A DNA stretch of 64,000 bases from Lachnospiraceae bacterium (GTDB taxonomy: Bacteria; Bacillota; Clostridia; Lachnospirales; Lachnospiraceae), in contig JAAVHZ010000004.1 of the NCBI GenBank assembly GCA_014799465.1, positions 26,131 to 90,130 of the forward strand. Direction: 5' to 3'. Position 1 is the stretch's first letter. Each line of letters begins with the position of its first letter. The notes beneath the pieces were generated by a model. The model worked only from the letters and a program-made list of their open reading frames with translations, was not told where the DNA came from and did no database searches. Shown in pieces: positions 28,601 to 36,543 of this stretch. Both the position numbers and the translations under genes were made by a program.

Positions 28601-30191
28601 TAATATCATTCTTTGGATCTAAATCTCTGTTATTCTCAACAACAGTACCTCTTAAGTCTATATAACCGAATGAGAGGGTAGTTGATGAATTTACACTTGA
28701 ACCCACAACAGTTGCCTTTAACAGATAGCTTTCACAATACTGATCTACTGCTGTATAACTGCTGTACTGTGGTAAAAGACCAAATACAAAAGTCACATAT
28801 CCGTCTGCATCTGTCTTTGCAACATCATCGCTTCTTATTGCGAACATACCATCGCCATTACCTAATCTCTGACATGTTGAATCTAATTTAACCTCTGTGT
28901 TACCAACCGGACTGCCGTCTTCATCTAATGCACGTACACGTACATGTGCATCTGTTCCTGTAAAGACTGCATTTTCATATCCGTCAATGTCATTTGTTAT
29001 TTCAATTTCAACCTTGCTTGCATTTTTATTGGTAGCAGCTTTTACATTAACTGTACACTCTGCACTAAATCCGCCCTCTGTTGTTGTTACTTTAACAGTA
29101 GTTGTTCCCACTGTAACACCTTTTACGTTACCATTCTGGTCAACCGTAGCAACAGCAGGGTTAGCAGAACTCCATGTAACCGCCTTGTTTACGGCATTGT
29201 CAGGTGTTACTGTTGCAGTAAGTGAAGATGTAGCGTTAACTGCAACGTCTAATGATGTCTTACTGAGAGTTACTCCTGTTACACTTATGCTGTCCTTTAC
29301 AGTTACGGTACATTCTGCACTGAATCCGCCGTCTACTGTTGTAACACTGATTTTTGCAGTTCCAGATGCAACACCTTTTACATTACCAGTATTATCTACT
29401 GTTGCAACGGAAGCATCAGATGAGCTCCATACAACTTGCTTATTTGTTGCATTATCAGGTGTTACTGTTGCCTTAAGCGGTGATGTAGCATTTACCGCAA
29501 GCACTAATTCTGACTGGCTGATTGTAACTCCTGTTACAGGAACAGAAACAGTAGTGTTATCAGTTACAACTACAGTACATTTTGCTGACTTACTTCCTGA
29601 TTTTGCAGTAATTACAGCTGTACCTGCTGCTTTAGCAGTAACTTTACCTTTGCTGTTTACAGTTGCAACACTTGTCTTGTTTGATGACCATTTTACTGTC
29701 TTAACTGTTGCATTTGATGGAGAAACAGTTGCCTTAAGTGTCTTAGATGCTCCCTTTTTCAAAGAAATCTTTGTTGCAGAAAGCTTAACACTCTTAACCG
29801 GTCTGTTCTGAACCTTTACATTTACATATGTAGATTTTTTCTTATTATCTTTTCCTTTAACTGTAACTGCTACTTTAGCAGTACCTGCCTTTTTAGCTGT
29901 AATCTTACCCTTTGAGCTGACAGTTGCTACTGAAGTTTTGTTAGATTTAAAAGTTACACTCTTTTTTGCTTTGCTTGGATTAACTGTTACTTTTATTGTA
30001 GCAGTATCCTTAACATACATTGTTGTTGTCTTCTTCGTCACATTCTTTGTGCCGATTTTCAAAGTTACTGATTTTACAGTCTTTGAACTTGATGCCGCAT
30101 ATGCTGTTGTAACATCAGATGTAAGTACTGTTGTCACAGTCAAAGCAAATACCATCATCAATGAAAGAAGACGCTTAATGCTTGCTTTCAT
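25620..30191 (-). CDS. Large secreted Ig-like (Big_2) surface protein
   Basis: The 1523-residue protein has a signal peptide (about 1-32, KRLLSLMMVFALTVTTVLTS, cleaved near AYA). Four Big_2 domains follow at about 36-128, 132-212, 216-298 and 301-385, each with the pattern V(T/S)WSS...SVATVD..G.V.A...GTA.I. Domains 3 and 4 are close duplicates in protein and DNA. At about 395-480 there is an invasin-like Ig domain (VRVRALDEDGSPVGNTEVKL), and further beta-rich regions run to the end, including another Ig-like segment near 1250-1330. No LPxTG motif, SLH domain or C-terminal membrane anchor is seen, so its attachment is unexplained. It has its own promoter and terminator. A role in surface architecture or adhesion is inference. 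Confidence 0.9.
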   Translation of the reverse strand: MKASIKRLLSLMMVFALTVTTVLTSDVTTAYAASSSKTVKSVTLKIGTKNVTKKTTTMYVKDTATIKVTVNPSKAKKSVTFKSNKTSVATVSSKGKITAKKAGTAKVAVTVKGKDNKKKSTYVNVKVQNRPVKSVKLSATKISLKKGASKTLKATVSPSNATVKTVKWSSNKTSVATVNSKGKVTAKAAGTAVITAKSGSKSAKCTVVVTDNTTVSVPVTGVTISQSELVLAVNATSPLKATVTPDNATNKQVVWSSSDASVATVDNTGNVKGVASGTAKISVTTVDGGFSAECTVTVKDSISVTGVTLSKTSLDVAVNATSSLTATVTPDNAVNKAVTWSSANPAVATVDQNGNVKGVTVGTTTVKVTTTEGGFSAECTVNVKAATNKNASKVEIEITNDIDGYENAVFTGTDAHVRVRALDEDGSPVGNTEVKLDSTCQRLGNGDGMFAIRSDDVAKTDADGYVTFVFGLLPQYSSYTAVDQYCESYLLKATVVGSSVNSSTTLSFGYIDLRGTVVENNRDLDPKNDITPSDNAVAGDDGIFTTHCINGFRKDEYVNSQQVSRRDTDEHAVTISAAPYLVIPSTAGDISSDYYLREINSTSAEYSVYNDIDNENTTTVIEGVPAGLQYATLNFSNVKLSEYTKIDIETYNAVTGALIESYQMYKDSNTNDIKTTASYQLPIQRDVDIDVVVSIVSEGQVNDDLNDGYTIKDITGLWASTSGKVGVYKELEGTVTWEKVDTTYSNSVDITLDDVRQYIPADSQYLSEKYTYKYEVPVFPYTGDAIITVNDENKGVVAYYLYPTVNDYEYVVDSRGDYSKDEYGDYVKEYQNRNVLPTNEILKNTTKKYYDEYEGAIGILASSEEINYVKSVGDITTDGNNVIVNSYVSGITGLKATVSVDGLTYNQLNPTNGSVLYTSVNWAPIPNEELEADEFYALLGQNVTVTAQLLDDNGNAKKESGSTIDFTYNTVKNGTKIESTDIGKVLGDTGVTLVQGTKLTTDENGQAKLILKSSDYSKFITNIQATCERYNVKIIIGSQDTKLANIYWVDAGLQFTDKVEADSKEAEPKVWNSWTNINEELQNGDIDDRSVGSHWIFGYEVVGRVGILGTEVLGITNIPVNMSKDSIGEMVTEGYENGVAMLYSEKIGTTRLTGEITNEAFDESKQAVFTIKKGIETKEYPNVGEGMPTIKSSITIPVSWKTVGLNISIESPLGTALDKNTSTYAYIKVADNYGNPISSREVTYSITGLNAKDTTKAMTNDKGLVEIPLPSPSADWTLTDYTTTITASTDDGQIDASPVTLQYSESKATKFGLVNAEYDDDRSTDNVDVIVATFSVPVRVINKDLFTVKTGTTVYEVTSAEIDSKDARKVVLTLGKNGGAISKFRDATDITVSVADEVQDQNDGMKYKAIDVNGTTLIAGYKSQKFVRPSAYKIVAEYEQDNQRIKITITNGDEPQFTGTEVVAVADVPSVFIVNGTEMGITIGSGSVVTETYISVNPTDKDSTVRIYYNGASQEVTVKAATK

Positions 30192-30238
30192 ATTTCTCCT
30201 CCTTTTTGTAATAAAAAATAAATTATCGAAACAACTTA

Positions 30239-30267
30239 ATTTTATACGCGAAGTAATACTGCGTCAA
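30239..30267 (-). promoter_or_regulatory. Sigma-A promoter of the Ig-like protein gene
   Basis: On the minus strand TTGACG (30267-30262) and TAAAAT (30244-30239) are 17 bases apart, 48 bases before the ATG. AAAGGAGGAG is the ribosome binding site. Confidence 0.75.
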
Positions 30268-30375
30268 GATATTTTTTTGAGTTATTGTCATTTTGTAATT
30301 TTTTGTTATTTTTACACTTAGTTTGTTAATTTTATTGTTTATTATCACAATAGGTTTATCATTTTCCATATTATT

Positions 30376-30966
30376 TTACAGTTCTATAACTTTTTTAACC
30401 GGATATAATGTTGCAACAAAATTCATGTTAAAGTTTTCAATATTTTTCCAAGTTTTAGAATTAAAATTTTCTTTGTGGATTCCAAATGGAAGATGAAATT
30501 CCATTTCTGTTCCGTTTCTCAGTGCAACTGCATATATCCCCTCTACCTTGGGATTAGCCAAATCATACAAATTAGAATCAATTCCTGCATGCACTGCCGC
30601 TCCCTGAATGTAAAAGTCCATAATATTTACGCCGGTACTTTCATCCGCCGATATATTTTTTAAAGTAATGCTCACATCATATATTTTACCCGGAGCATAT
30701 GAATAAATATCCTCTCCATTATATTTATTCAAAAACTCTTTATAAGTCATTATATCCGCACTATTTACTTTCACGCTGTAACCTTCCATTGTAAAGTCCA
30801 TCAATATATCTTTTCCAAAATCCACTTCTTCTCCAATATCATAACTTTTAACCGGAGCATCTTTTATATTCCTATTGACATAGATACATCTTTTAGCATA
30901 AAGGAATACCATCAGTGCTGATAGTACAAGCAAAAGAAATGTTTTTATAATCCTTTTATACTTCAT
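30376..30966 (-). CDS. Membrane-anchored protein of the agr-linked ABC operon (DUF5028-like)
   Basis: The product is a 196-residue protein with a basic N-terminus and one membrane segment at about residues 7-26, followed by an extracytoplasmic beta-rich domain. NISADESTGVNIMDFYIQGA and GTEMEFHLPFGIH are reminiscent of DUF5028 or DUF4352-like proteins that accompany ABC transporters in Clostridia; the family name is tentative. The ATG at 30966 is chosen because GGAGAGGAA lies upstream. The gene overlaps the ATPase gene by 11 bases, so it is in the same operon. It could be an accessory or immunity component of the transporter. Confidence 0.65.
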   Translation of the reverse strand: MKYKRIIKTFLLLVLSALMVFLYAKRCIYVNRNIKDAPVKSYDIGEEVDFGKDILMDFTMEGYSVKVNSADIMTYKEFLNKYNGEDIYSYAPGKIYDVSITLKNISADESTGVNIMDFYIQGAAVHAGIDSNLYDLANPKVEGIYAVALRNGTEMEFHLPFGIHKENFNSKTWKNIENFNMNFVATLYPVKKVIEL

Positions 30967-31612
30967 TTTTATTATTCCTCTCCTGAATATCCGTAACTTT
31001 ACCATTTTCCATTGTTAAAACCATATCAGAATACTCCCACAGCTTATTCTCATCATGGCATGATATAATAATAAGTGTTCCCCTGCTTTTCTCGGATTTT
31101 AAAATTTCATCAAGCAGCTCCACTCCCTCTTTATCAAGTGCATTAGTGGGTTCATCTAAAATCAGTATACGAGGCTTTTCCATAATTGCCGCAGCAATTC
31201 CTAATCTTTGTTTCATTCCAAGAGAATATTTTTTGTACTTACGCCTGTCATCCGGCTCTAATCCCACTCTAATCATAGCTTCTTTTATTTCACTGTCTCC
31301 AATACGATTATTCAAAGAGGCTAATAATCTTAAATTATCAATTCCGGTATATCTGTCCAGAAAAACAGGATTTTCAATTAATATTCCCATTTCATCAGGA
31401 AATGACCTTGTATCTCCTAATTTTTGTTCGTCAATACAGACATATCCTTCTGTCGGATAAATTAATCCGCTTATAATTTTCATTAACATTGTCTTTCCTG
31501 AACCATTGATTCCTTTGAGTCCATAAATCCTGCCATCCTTAAATGTTATATTAATATCTTCCAGCACCGTTTTCCTTTTTATTACTTTTCGTACATTTTC
31601 TACCTTTATCAT
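30956..31612 (-). CDS. ABC transporter ATP-binding protein
   Basis: The ATPase subunit has about 218 residues. Walker A is GINGSGKTMLMKI near residue 36, the signature is KYSLGMKQRLGIAAAIMEKP, Walker B is RILILDEPTNAL and the H-loop is IISCHDE. GGAGG seven bases upstream favours the ATG at 31612 over the track ATG at 31618, which is one base from it. With the two membrane proteins encoded just upstream it should form a BcrA/MutF-like exporter of the kind used for lantibiotic self-protection. Substrate unknown. Confidence 0.9.
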   Translation of the reverse strand: MIKVENVRKVIKRKTVLEDINITFKDGRIYGLKGINGSGKTMLMKIISGLIYPTEGYVCIDEQKLGDTRSFPDEMGILIENPVFLDRYTGIDNLRLLASLNNRIGDSEIKEAMIRVGLEPDDRRKYKKYSLGMKQRLGIAAAIMEKPRILILDEPTNALDKEGVELLDEILKSEKSRGTLIIISCHDENKLWEYSDMVLTMENGKVTDIQERNNKNEV

Positions 31613-31626
31613 TAACATACCTCCAT

Positions 31627-32475
31627 TTACATTTCGTCTTTTAAAATATCATATTTCCTAAATTTCAAAAGACCCGCCACGACAACCAGAACAACGATTA
31701 TTCCATTTATAATAAATCCCTGTTTAAACGTAACCCCATTAGAAATGCATAATATGTTCCTTTTTATCATTGCATAATTACCAACCATAATGGGTGTGTT
31801 GTAATATGTGGATACAAATAAAATAATGGCAATTATGGCAAAACAATATATTTTTTTAAAAAACATACCAAGACACAATTGTATAAGATTTATTGTAACA
31901 GCCGTAAACACCGGAAAAACAAATATGAGTAAAATTATTTCATTTTTACTGACATCCTGTACAAAATTCATTTCCAGTATTTTTTCATTAACATAGTCTG
32001 AAAACTGTAATGATATATCAATTCCAAATACCATACAAAGAACCCATAACGTCATATACAAAATGAAAAAGCACATCAAAGTACTCTCAATAACCCATAT
32101 ACATTTTGATATCCACCATTCCCGGCGGCTTGTTGTTCTGGTAATAATCTGCATACCATGTCCCGTAAGATTCCCTATGGGATATTCTAATGACAGATAT
32201 GATATAAACAAAAACAGAATTATCCACATAACAGGAAATACAAATTCACTTATTAAATCCGCCTTAAAAGGTTTTTTTCCTTCATATATGTAAAACAAAA
32301 TGTTAGTAATTGTTGCACCTTGCCGTTCCAATGCCAGATCTTCCTTTAAAATATTGACATTTAAGTAAAAATCAATAAAAAACATTATACCCAGAACCAT
32401 CATACTGGCATAACTGTAGATTCTGTAAAAAATCCCATTTATAACATCATATTTTATTAATTTAAAGAACTTCAT
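31627..32475 (-). CDS. ABC-2-type permease subunit
   Basis: The product is an integral membrane protein of about 282 residues with six hydrophobic segments and no enzymatic motifs (start MKFFKLIKYDVINGIFYRIY at the ATG 32475, with AGAGGG upstream). A large polar loop follows the first segment. It overlaps the preceding permease gene by 14 bases and is 14 bases from the ATPase gene, so it belongs to the same exporter. The topology resembles the paired EpiE/EpiG or MutE/MutG subunits of bacteriocin immunity transporters, but sequence alone does not prove this. Confidence 0.75.
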   Translation of the reverse strand: MKFFKLIKYDVINGIFYRIYSYASMMVLGIMFFIDFYLNVNILKEDLALERQGATITNILFYIYEGKKPFKADLISEFVFPVMWIILFLFISYLSLEYPIGNLTGHGMQIITRTTSRREWWISKCIWVIESTLMCFFILYMTLWVLCMVFGIDISLQFSDYVNEKILEMNFVQDVSKNEIILLIFVFPVFTAVTINLIQLCLGMFFKKIYCFAIIAIILFVSTYYNTPIMVGNYAMIKRNILCISNGVTFKQGFIINGIIVVLVVVAGLLKFRKYDILKDEM

Positions 32476-33313
32476 AATGACGCCCTCTATACAATGTGAT
32501 AACAAATGTTACCACAAACAGCAAAATGCCTTCACTGGCAATAACCACACCATATCTGTCAAATATAACCGGAAGTGTCTGAAGGAATTTTATCGGAGAA
32601 AACTCACAGTTTACTGCCACATGTGTATTAAGATAATCTAATAGTAGTAAACCAAAAAACGGAATAAGCATAACCAATATCTTTCTTTTTACAGCAAATG
32701 ATAATGCCACAGTTGTAACTGCTATCAACCCTGCAAATATTCCGTCAAGTAATATATACATTATGGTATACAGTAAAGGATGCTCATAAAACAAACCTGA
32801 CCACATACTCATCTGACCTATAGTACCATATGGATAAATACCTTCTGGTTTCAACGCCGGCAGAAACAGTGCCAGAACTAAAACATTTAATAGCAATGTA
32901 ATTATTACAATAGATGATGCTGAAATAAATACTGATATGTATTTAGATATAAAATAATTTCTGCGGTTTACTCTGCAGACTATATTTTTGATATATCCCG
33001 AATTTAATTCACTTATCAAGGACCACCCATATGGAACAACTATTATAAGTGGTAAAAGAAAATAAAACAGACCGCACTCAACAGAAGAGCCATCTGCCCC
33101 AAGCCAACGTACATAAAGTGAAATCATAGTAATCATAGGATTTCCGTTTATTTTTCCTTTATTTAGTTCATTTATAGACAAGCTGCATAATCTAATTGCT
33201 CCTGCTGAATGCATGAGAGATAAAAAAATTGTAAAAATAAAAGCGATAAATGCAGCTTTATTAAATAATGCTTTTTTTAATTCTGATTTTAAACACCTCT
33301 TAAACAACTGCAA
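32462..33313 (-). CDS. ABC-2-type permease subunit
   Basis: This 283-residue membrane protein has about six hydrophobic segments and starts MQLFKRCLKSELKKALFNKA, the typical amphipathic cytoplasmic start of ABC-2 permeases, with SGYIKNIVCRVNRRNYFISK near residue 105, a segment often conserved in BcrB-like subunits. It overlaps the 73-residue ORF upstream by 25 bases and the second permease gene downstream by 14 bases. Two unlike permeases with one ATPase is the usual layout of lantibiotic-type immunity exporters. Confidence 0.78.
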   Translation of the reverse strand: MQLFKRCLKSELKKALFNKAAFIAFIFTIFLSLMHSAGAIRLCSLSINELNKGKINGNPMITMISLYVRWLGADGSSVECGLFYFLLPLIIVVPYGWSLISELNSGYIKNIVCRVNRRNYFISKYISVFISASSIVIITLLLNVLVLALFLPALKPEGIYPYGTIGQMSMWSGLFYEHPLLYTIMYILLDGIFAGLIAVTTVALSFAVKRKILVMLIPFFGLLLLDYLNTHVAVNCEFSPIKFLQTLPVIFDRYGVVIASEGILLFVVTFVITLYRGRHYEVL

Positions 33314-33510
33314 TACTCCTCTCTTTTGTTCGCATTTTGGAATGGCACTAATTTACTATATATGTAATTTTTGAAATTATCATAACTCAGTACACCTACT
33401 AAAGTACCGGATTTGTTACATTTTAATTTAAGCTTCATTGAAGCACCATTTTCATATATTTTATAGTTTTGATTAATTAAATCATCAATACATACTATTT
33501 TATTTTTCAT
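33289..33510 (-). CDS. 73-residue protein related to the end of the secreted agr-linked protein
   Basis: I do not know this protein. The ATG at 33510 has AGGAGA upstream and is preferred to the track start at 33537. There is no signal peptide. The segment KLKLKCNKSGTLVGVLSY followed by DNFKNY aligns without gaps with the C-terminal end of the 152-residue secreted protein next door (KLRFKSSASGTIKGVWSP, then DSTRNY): about 12 identities in 24. It may be a partial paralogue, a chaperone-like partner or an immunity peptide. It overlaps the first permease gene, so it is in the operon. Confidence 0.6.
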   Translation of the reverse strand: MKNKIVCIDDLINQNYKIYENGASMKLKLKCNKSGTLVGVLSYDNFKNYIYSKLVPFQNANKREEYCSCLRGV

Positions 33511-33604
33511 TATAAAATTCTCCTCTTGTTTTATCAAAGGGACTATATAAATATATAGCCCCTGATTTTATAAAACTAATCTGTGTCTTTTTATGAAATA
33601 TATA

Positions 33605-34063
33605 TTAGTTTACTACTGTATAGTTTCTGGTACTATCAGGACTCCAAACACCTTTAATAGTACCAGAAGCAGAACTTTTAAATCTAAGTTTTGCCAAAAC
33701 ATATGTATTACTTGCTCCACGATTTTCATAAATAAAGTTTGTAATACTTGATTGTACTTTAAGTTGCACTTTTGCTGATGGATTACTTCCAGTTCCTTTA
33801 GTCTCGTTATACCATAATGACGTATTTCTACTGCCTAATGTCTGTACAGTAATATACTTAGTAGGTAATTTTGTAAAATACACATATACTTTAGTAGTAT
33901 TCTGTTTATCTCTTGGGAGAGTTTCATAACTTACATTTGCTTTTATTTCTCTCTCACCAATTGGCTGGTCAGATACATTTGCCGCCTGCACACTTACAGC
34001 CGGTGTCAACATTATCGTACATGCCATTAACATGCATACTGCCTTTTTTAGTACTTTTCTCAT
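33605..34063 (-). CDS. Small secreted protein of the agr locus, candidate effector
   Basis: The 152-residue product has a clear signal peptide (about 1-27, KKAVCMLMACTIMLTPAVSV, cleaved at VQA-AN). The mature ~125 residues are polar, Ser/Thr/Asn-rich and probably all-beta, with no cysteines and no anchor, ending in ASGTIKGVWSPDSTRNYTVV. I do not recognise a family. AAAGGAG precedes the ATG, and the gene begins 32 bases after agrD on the same strand, so it is likely quorum-controlled. The downstream ABC exporter suggests an antimicrobial or matrix role, but that is inference. Confidence 0.75.
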   Translation of the reverse strand: MRKVLKKAVCMLMACTIMLTPAVSVQAANVSDQPIGEREIKANVSYETLPRDKQNTTKVYVYFTKLPTKYITVQTLGSRNTSLWYNETKGTGSNPSAKVQLKVQSSITNFIYENRGASNTYVLAKLRFKSSASGTIKGVWSPDSTRNYTVVN

Positions 34064-34095
34064 AATCGAAATCTCCTTTTACATTTTTAGTAGTA

Positions 34096-34248
34096 TTATT
34101 TACTCAGTTTTTTAAGCTTTTTTGGCACATTAGGCTCATACATAAACCCTCTGCACGCTGTGTCTGCATTCTTTGATGCGATGTATGAAAATACTCCCAA
34201 CAAACTACCTGCACTATTTCGCAACGCCCTTCCGTCTTTTCTGTCCAT
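34096..34248 (-). CDS. agrD: AgrD-like cyclic (thio)lactone autoinducer precursor
   Basis: The 50-residue precursor has the expected AgrD layout: an N-terminal amphipathic stretch (SAGSLLGVFSYIASKN), a central peptide with the ring-forming cysteine (ADTACRGFMY), and an acidic/proline-containing then basic C-terminal tail (EPNVPKKLKKLSK) that AgrB removes. The ring is probably CRGFM or CRGFMY after the cysteine near residue 33; the cleavage point is inferred. GGAAGGGG upstream supports the ATG at 34248 rather than the track start at 34278. It is divergent from agrC-agrA-agrB instead of lying between agrB and agrC. Confidence 0.85.
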   Translation of the reverse strand: MDRKDGRALRNSAGSLLGVFSYIASKNADTACRGFMYEPNVPKKLKKLSK

Positions 34249-34314
34249 CAATTCACCCCTTCCTATGTTCTCTGACAAAATTTTATCAAAAATGTTGTTA
34301 CCATGGCACCTTTA

Positions 34315-34343
34315 TTAATATAACAATTAATTTAATTTTTCAA
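34315..34343 (-). promoter_or_regulatory. Promoter of agrD and the effector operon, with candidate LytTR boxes
   Basis: On the minus strand TTGAAA (34343-34338) and TATTAA (34320-34315) are 17 bases apart. Just upstream (34344-34376) are GTCGTTTAG and GCAGTTGAA, each matching about 7 of 9 positions of the LytTR-box pattern, and a further TGTCGG. Their spacing is not the canonical one, so this is only a candidate AgrA site. Confidence 0.6.
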
Positions 34344-34395
34344 CTGCAATTACCTAAACGACAATTTTACCGACACAAACAACATATATTGTAAC

Positions 34396-34424
34396 TTGTT
34401 GTCGATATTTTTTAATGGTACAAT
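34396..34424 (+). promoter_or_regulatory. Promoter of agrC-agrA-agrB
   Basis: TTGTTG (34396-34401) and TACAAT (34419-34424) have a 17-base spacer, 40 bases before the ATG at 34465. This makes the track start at 34396 impossible, since it lies in the -35 box. Confidence 0.7.
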
Positions 34425-34464
34425 AATATATATTAAATATATGAGTATATATTCAGGGGGTTAT

Positions 34465-35826
34465 ATGATTCAATCAATAATAAATTATTCATGGGAAATT
34501 TTCATTAATTTTTCCGAAAGTTTCTTATTCTTTATTTTTATAAATGCTAAAATGCAACCACAAAAAAACTCTTTTTCTTTTCACGGAAGGCAGATAATGT
34601 TTCTTTTTTTGCAAACTGCCCTGACATGTTTTTGCAATTTTTTTAATATTCCTACACTGATTACAGTGCTTCTTTCTTTAGTTTCAAATATAGCATTTGC
34701 GGTAATCTTTTACAGCAATACTTTTATGTTAAAGATATTTTGGGGAAGTATATATTCTGTTATCTGTATATTTGCAGAATATATAACTATGCTTATTCCA
34801 CAGACATTTTCACTTATAAAGCCTGACGAACTGCTTGCCGGAGGAAGACTCCGTATTCCAATGTCACTTCTTTACATTGCTTTAATTGCTGTATTTGTCT
34901 TTTTCTCAATAAATATAGGAAGTAAAAAAATGTTTTTAACTCCGATACAAAAGTCAGCATATGTAATCCTATGTGTTCTTGGAATTGCAGTGGCACATTA
35001 CATTTTAATAGTAACACTTAATGTATCACATTTTTATGCTATACAAAAACTGACAGACAGCCTGATTCTTACTAATATGTTCTTTTTGCTTCTGTTTATT
35101 GCACTTTTGCTGTTTATATATCAACTTGGTGTTTCAAAAAATCAGAATATGGTCCTTACAGAACAGTCCAAACAGTCTGCTTTAGAAAAGCAGCAGTATC
35201 AAAATTTATTAGAATCTACAAAGGCACTTCGTGAAATGAAGCACGATATTGAAATTCACCTTGATATAATACAATCATTAGCTGATAATAGCGACATCAC
35301 AAAACTAAAAGAGTATATAACAGCCTATCACAACAGCATAGAGCAGACACATCATTTATTATCAACAGGCAATACTGCCATTGACTGTATACTTTCTGCT
35401 AAACTTTCACAGGCAAAGAAAATGAATATAAAATTAGATTATTCCGTTCTGATTCCTAAACCATTTCCATTAGATTCAGTTAATTTATCTTCTTTACTTG
35501 GTAATCTGCTTGATAATTCATTAGAAGCCTGTCAACGCTGCTTAACTGCTAAAACAAACAGCATACCATGGATTTTATTTTATATTAAACCCTATCTTAA
35601 TATGGTTGTGATTCATATTGAAAACAGCACTCATGATATGGCAAAGATAAACAGCAAAAATACATTTGTTTCCTCAAAACACCAAAAGGGGCATGGCATG
35701 GGAATTAAACGCATTCGTTCCATTGTAAATAATGCTGATGGAATTCTCAATATTGTTCCTGAAAAGAATAAATTTACAGTACATATAATGCTTCCACTAA
35801 AGGAGGAAAATGATATTGAAAATTAA
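34465..35826 (+). CDS. agrC: AgrC-like GHKL sensor histidine kinase
   Basis: The 453-residue kinase starts at the ATG 34465 (MIQSIINYSW) with AGGGGG upstream. The N-terminal half has six hydrophobic segments (about 1-215), as in AgrC peptide sensors. The kinase half has a coiled dimerisation region with EMKHDIEIHLDIIQSLAD (His-box near residue 250), the N-box SSLLGNLLDNSLEACQRC and the G-box GHGMGIKRIRSIVNN. It should detect the AgrD-derived peptide and phosphorylate AgrA. Its 3' end overlaps agrA. Confidence 0.9.
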   Translation: MIQSIINYSWEIFINFSESFLFFIFINAKMQPQKNSFSFHGRQIMFLFLQTALTCFCNFFNIPTLITVLLSLVSNIAFAVIFYSNTFMLKIFWGSIYSVICIFAEYITMLIPQTFSLIKPDELLAGGRLRIPMSLLYIALIAVFVFFSINIGSKKMFLTPIQKSAYVILCVLGIAVAHYILIVTLNVSHFYAIQKLTDSLILTNMFFLLLFIALLLFIYQLGVSKNQNMVLTEQSKQSALEKQQYQNLLESTKALREMKHDIEIHLDIIQSLADNSDITKLKEYITAYHNSIEQTHHLLSTGNTAIDCILSAKLSQAKKMNIKLDYSVLIPKPFPLDSVNLSSLLGNLLDNSLEACQRCLTAKTNSIPWILFYIKPYLNMVVIHIENSTHDMAKINSKNTFVSSKHQKGHGMGIKRIRSIVNNADGILNIVPEKNKFTVHIMLPLKEENDIEN

Positions 35827-36532
35827 AATTACAATTATTGAAGACTGTTTAATTGAATTAAACAGATTAAGTACCGAGTTAGAAATCTGGAGCAAATGCT
35901 CCGGAATAGAAATCGAATTATACTCCTATTCTTCCGGTGAAGAATATTTTAGAAGACATCAGGAAAATGATGTCTCTGTTTTCTTTTTGGATATCCAGTT
36001 GTCAGGAATGAGTGGGATGACATTTGCAAAAAAGCTACGGGAAAGCGGTTACAAAGGGCATTTAATATTCATAACTGCTTTTCGTGAATATGTATTTGAG
36101 GGTTATCAGGTTCATGCATTGAATTATCTGCTAAAACCTATTACTGCCAATTCCCTTAAACCCTGCATGGATGAAATTGCAAAAGATTTATTAGGTAATA
36201 CCTATGTATTCCGCAATAAGCATGAAATAGTACAGATACCGTACACTGATATTCTGGTATTTTCAAGTAATATGCATTATGTTGACATATTAACTACATC
36301 AAAATCCTTTTGCCAATATACCTCGCTTAACAATATAATAAGTTATCTGCCAAAAGAATTTATACGGTGCCATCGCTCTTACATAGTTAATATGTCTCAT
36401 ATATACAAAATAAAAGGAAATACCATAGTTCTTTCAAACAACATGAAAGTTCCCATAGGACGTTCATTTTTAAATCATGTACAAATTGAATTTTCCAATT
36501 ATTCTTTTAGGTTTGACAAAGACATTTTTTAA
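35810..36532 (+). CDS. agrA: AgrA-like LytTR response regulator
   Basis: The 240-residue regulator has a receiver domain (IIEDCL, phosphoacceptor aspartate in VFFLDIQLSGMSGMTFAKKL, lysine in ALNYLLKPI) and a C-terminal LytTR DNA-binding domain (about 140-235; FIRCHRSYIVNMSHI and MKVPIGRSF). AGGAGG is only 3 bases before the ATG at 35810, so the TTG at 35816 (9 bases spacing, MKIKITIIED) is an equally good start. It overlaps agrC, and agrB follows 11 bases after it. Confidence 0.9.
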   Translation: MILKIKITIIEDCLIELNRLSTELEIWSKCSGIEIELYSYSSGEEYFRRHQENDVSVFFLDIQLSGMSGMTFAKKLRESGYKGHLIFITAFREYVFEGYQVHALNYLLKPITANSLKPCMDEIAKDLLGNTYVFRNKHEIVQIPYTDILVFSSNMHYVDILTTSKSFCQYTSLNNIISYLPKEFIRCHRSYIVNMSHIYKIKGNTIVLSNNMKVPIGRSFLNHVQIEFSNYSFRFDKDIF

Positions 36533-36543
36533 CAGGAGGACTT

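Noticed and set aside
28897-29811. 304-residue plus-strand ORF
   Set aside because: Antisense shadow of the duplicated Big_2 domains, with repeated Val/Thr strings and no ribosome binding site.
34396-34464. N-terminal extension of the AgrC-like kinase given by the ORF track
   Set aside because: The first codon lies in the -35 box of a good promoter; the ATG at 34465 has AGGGGG before it.
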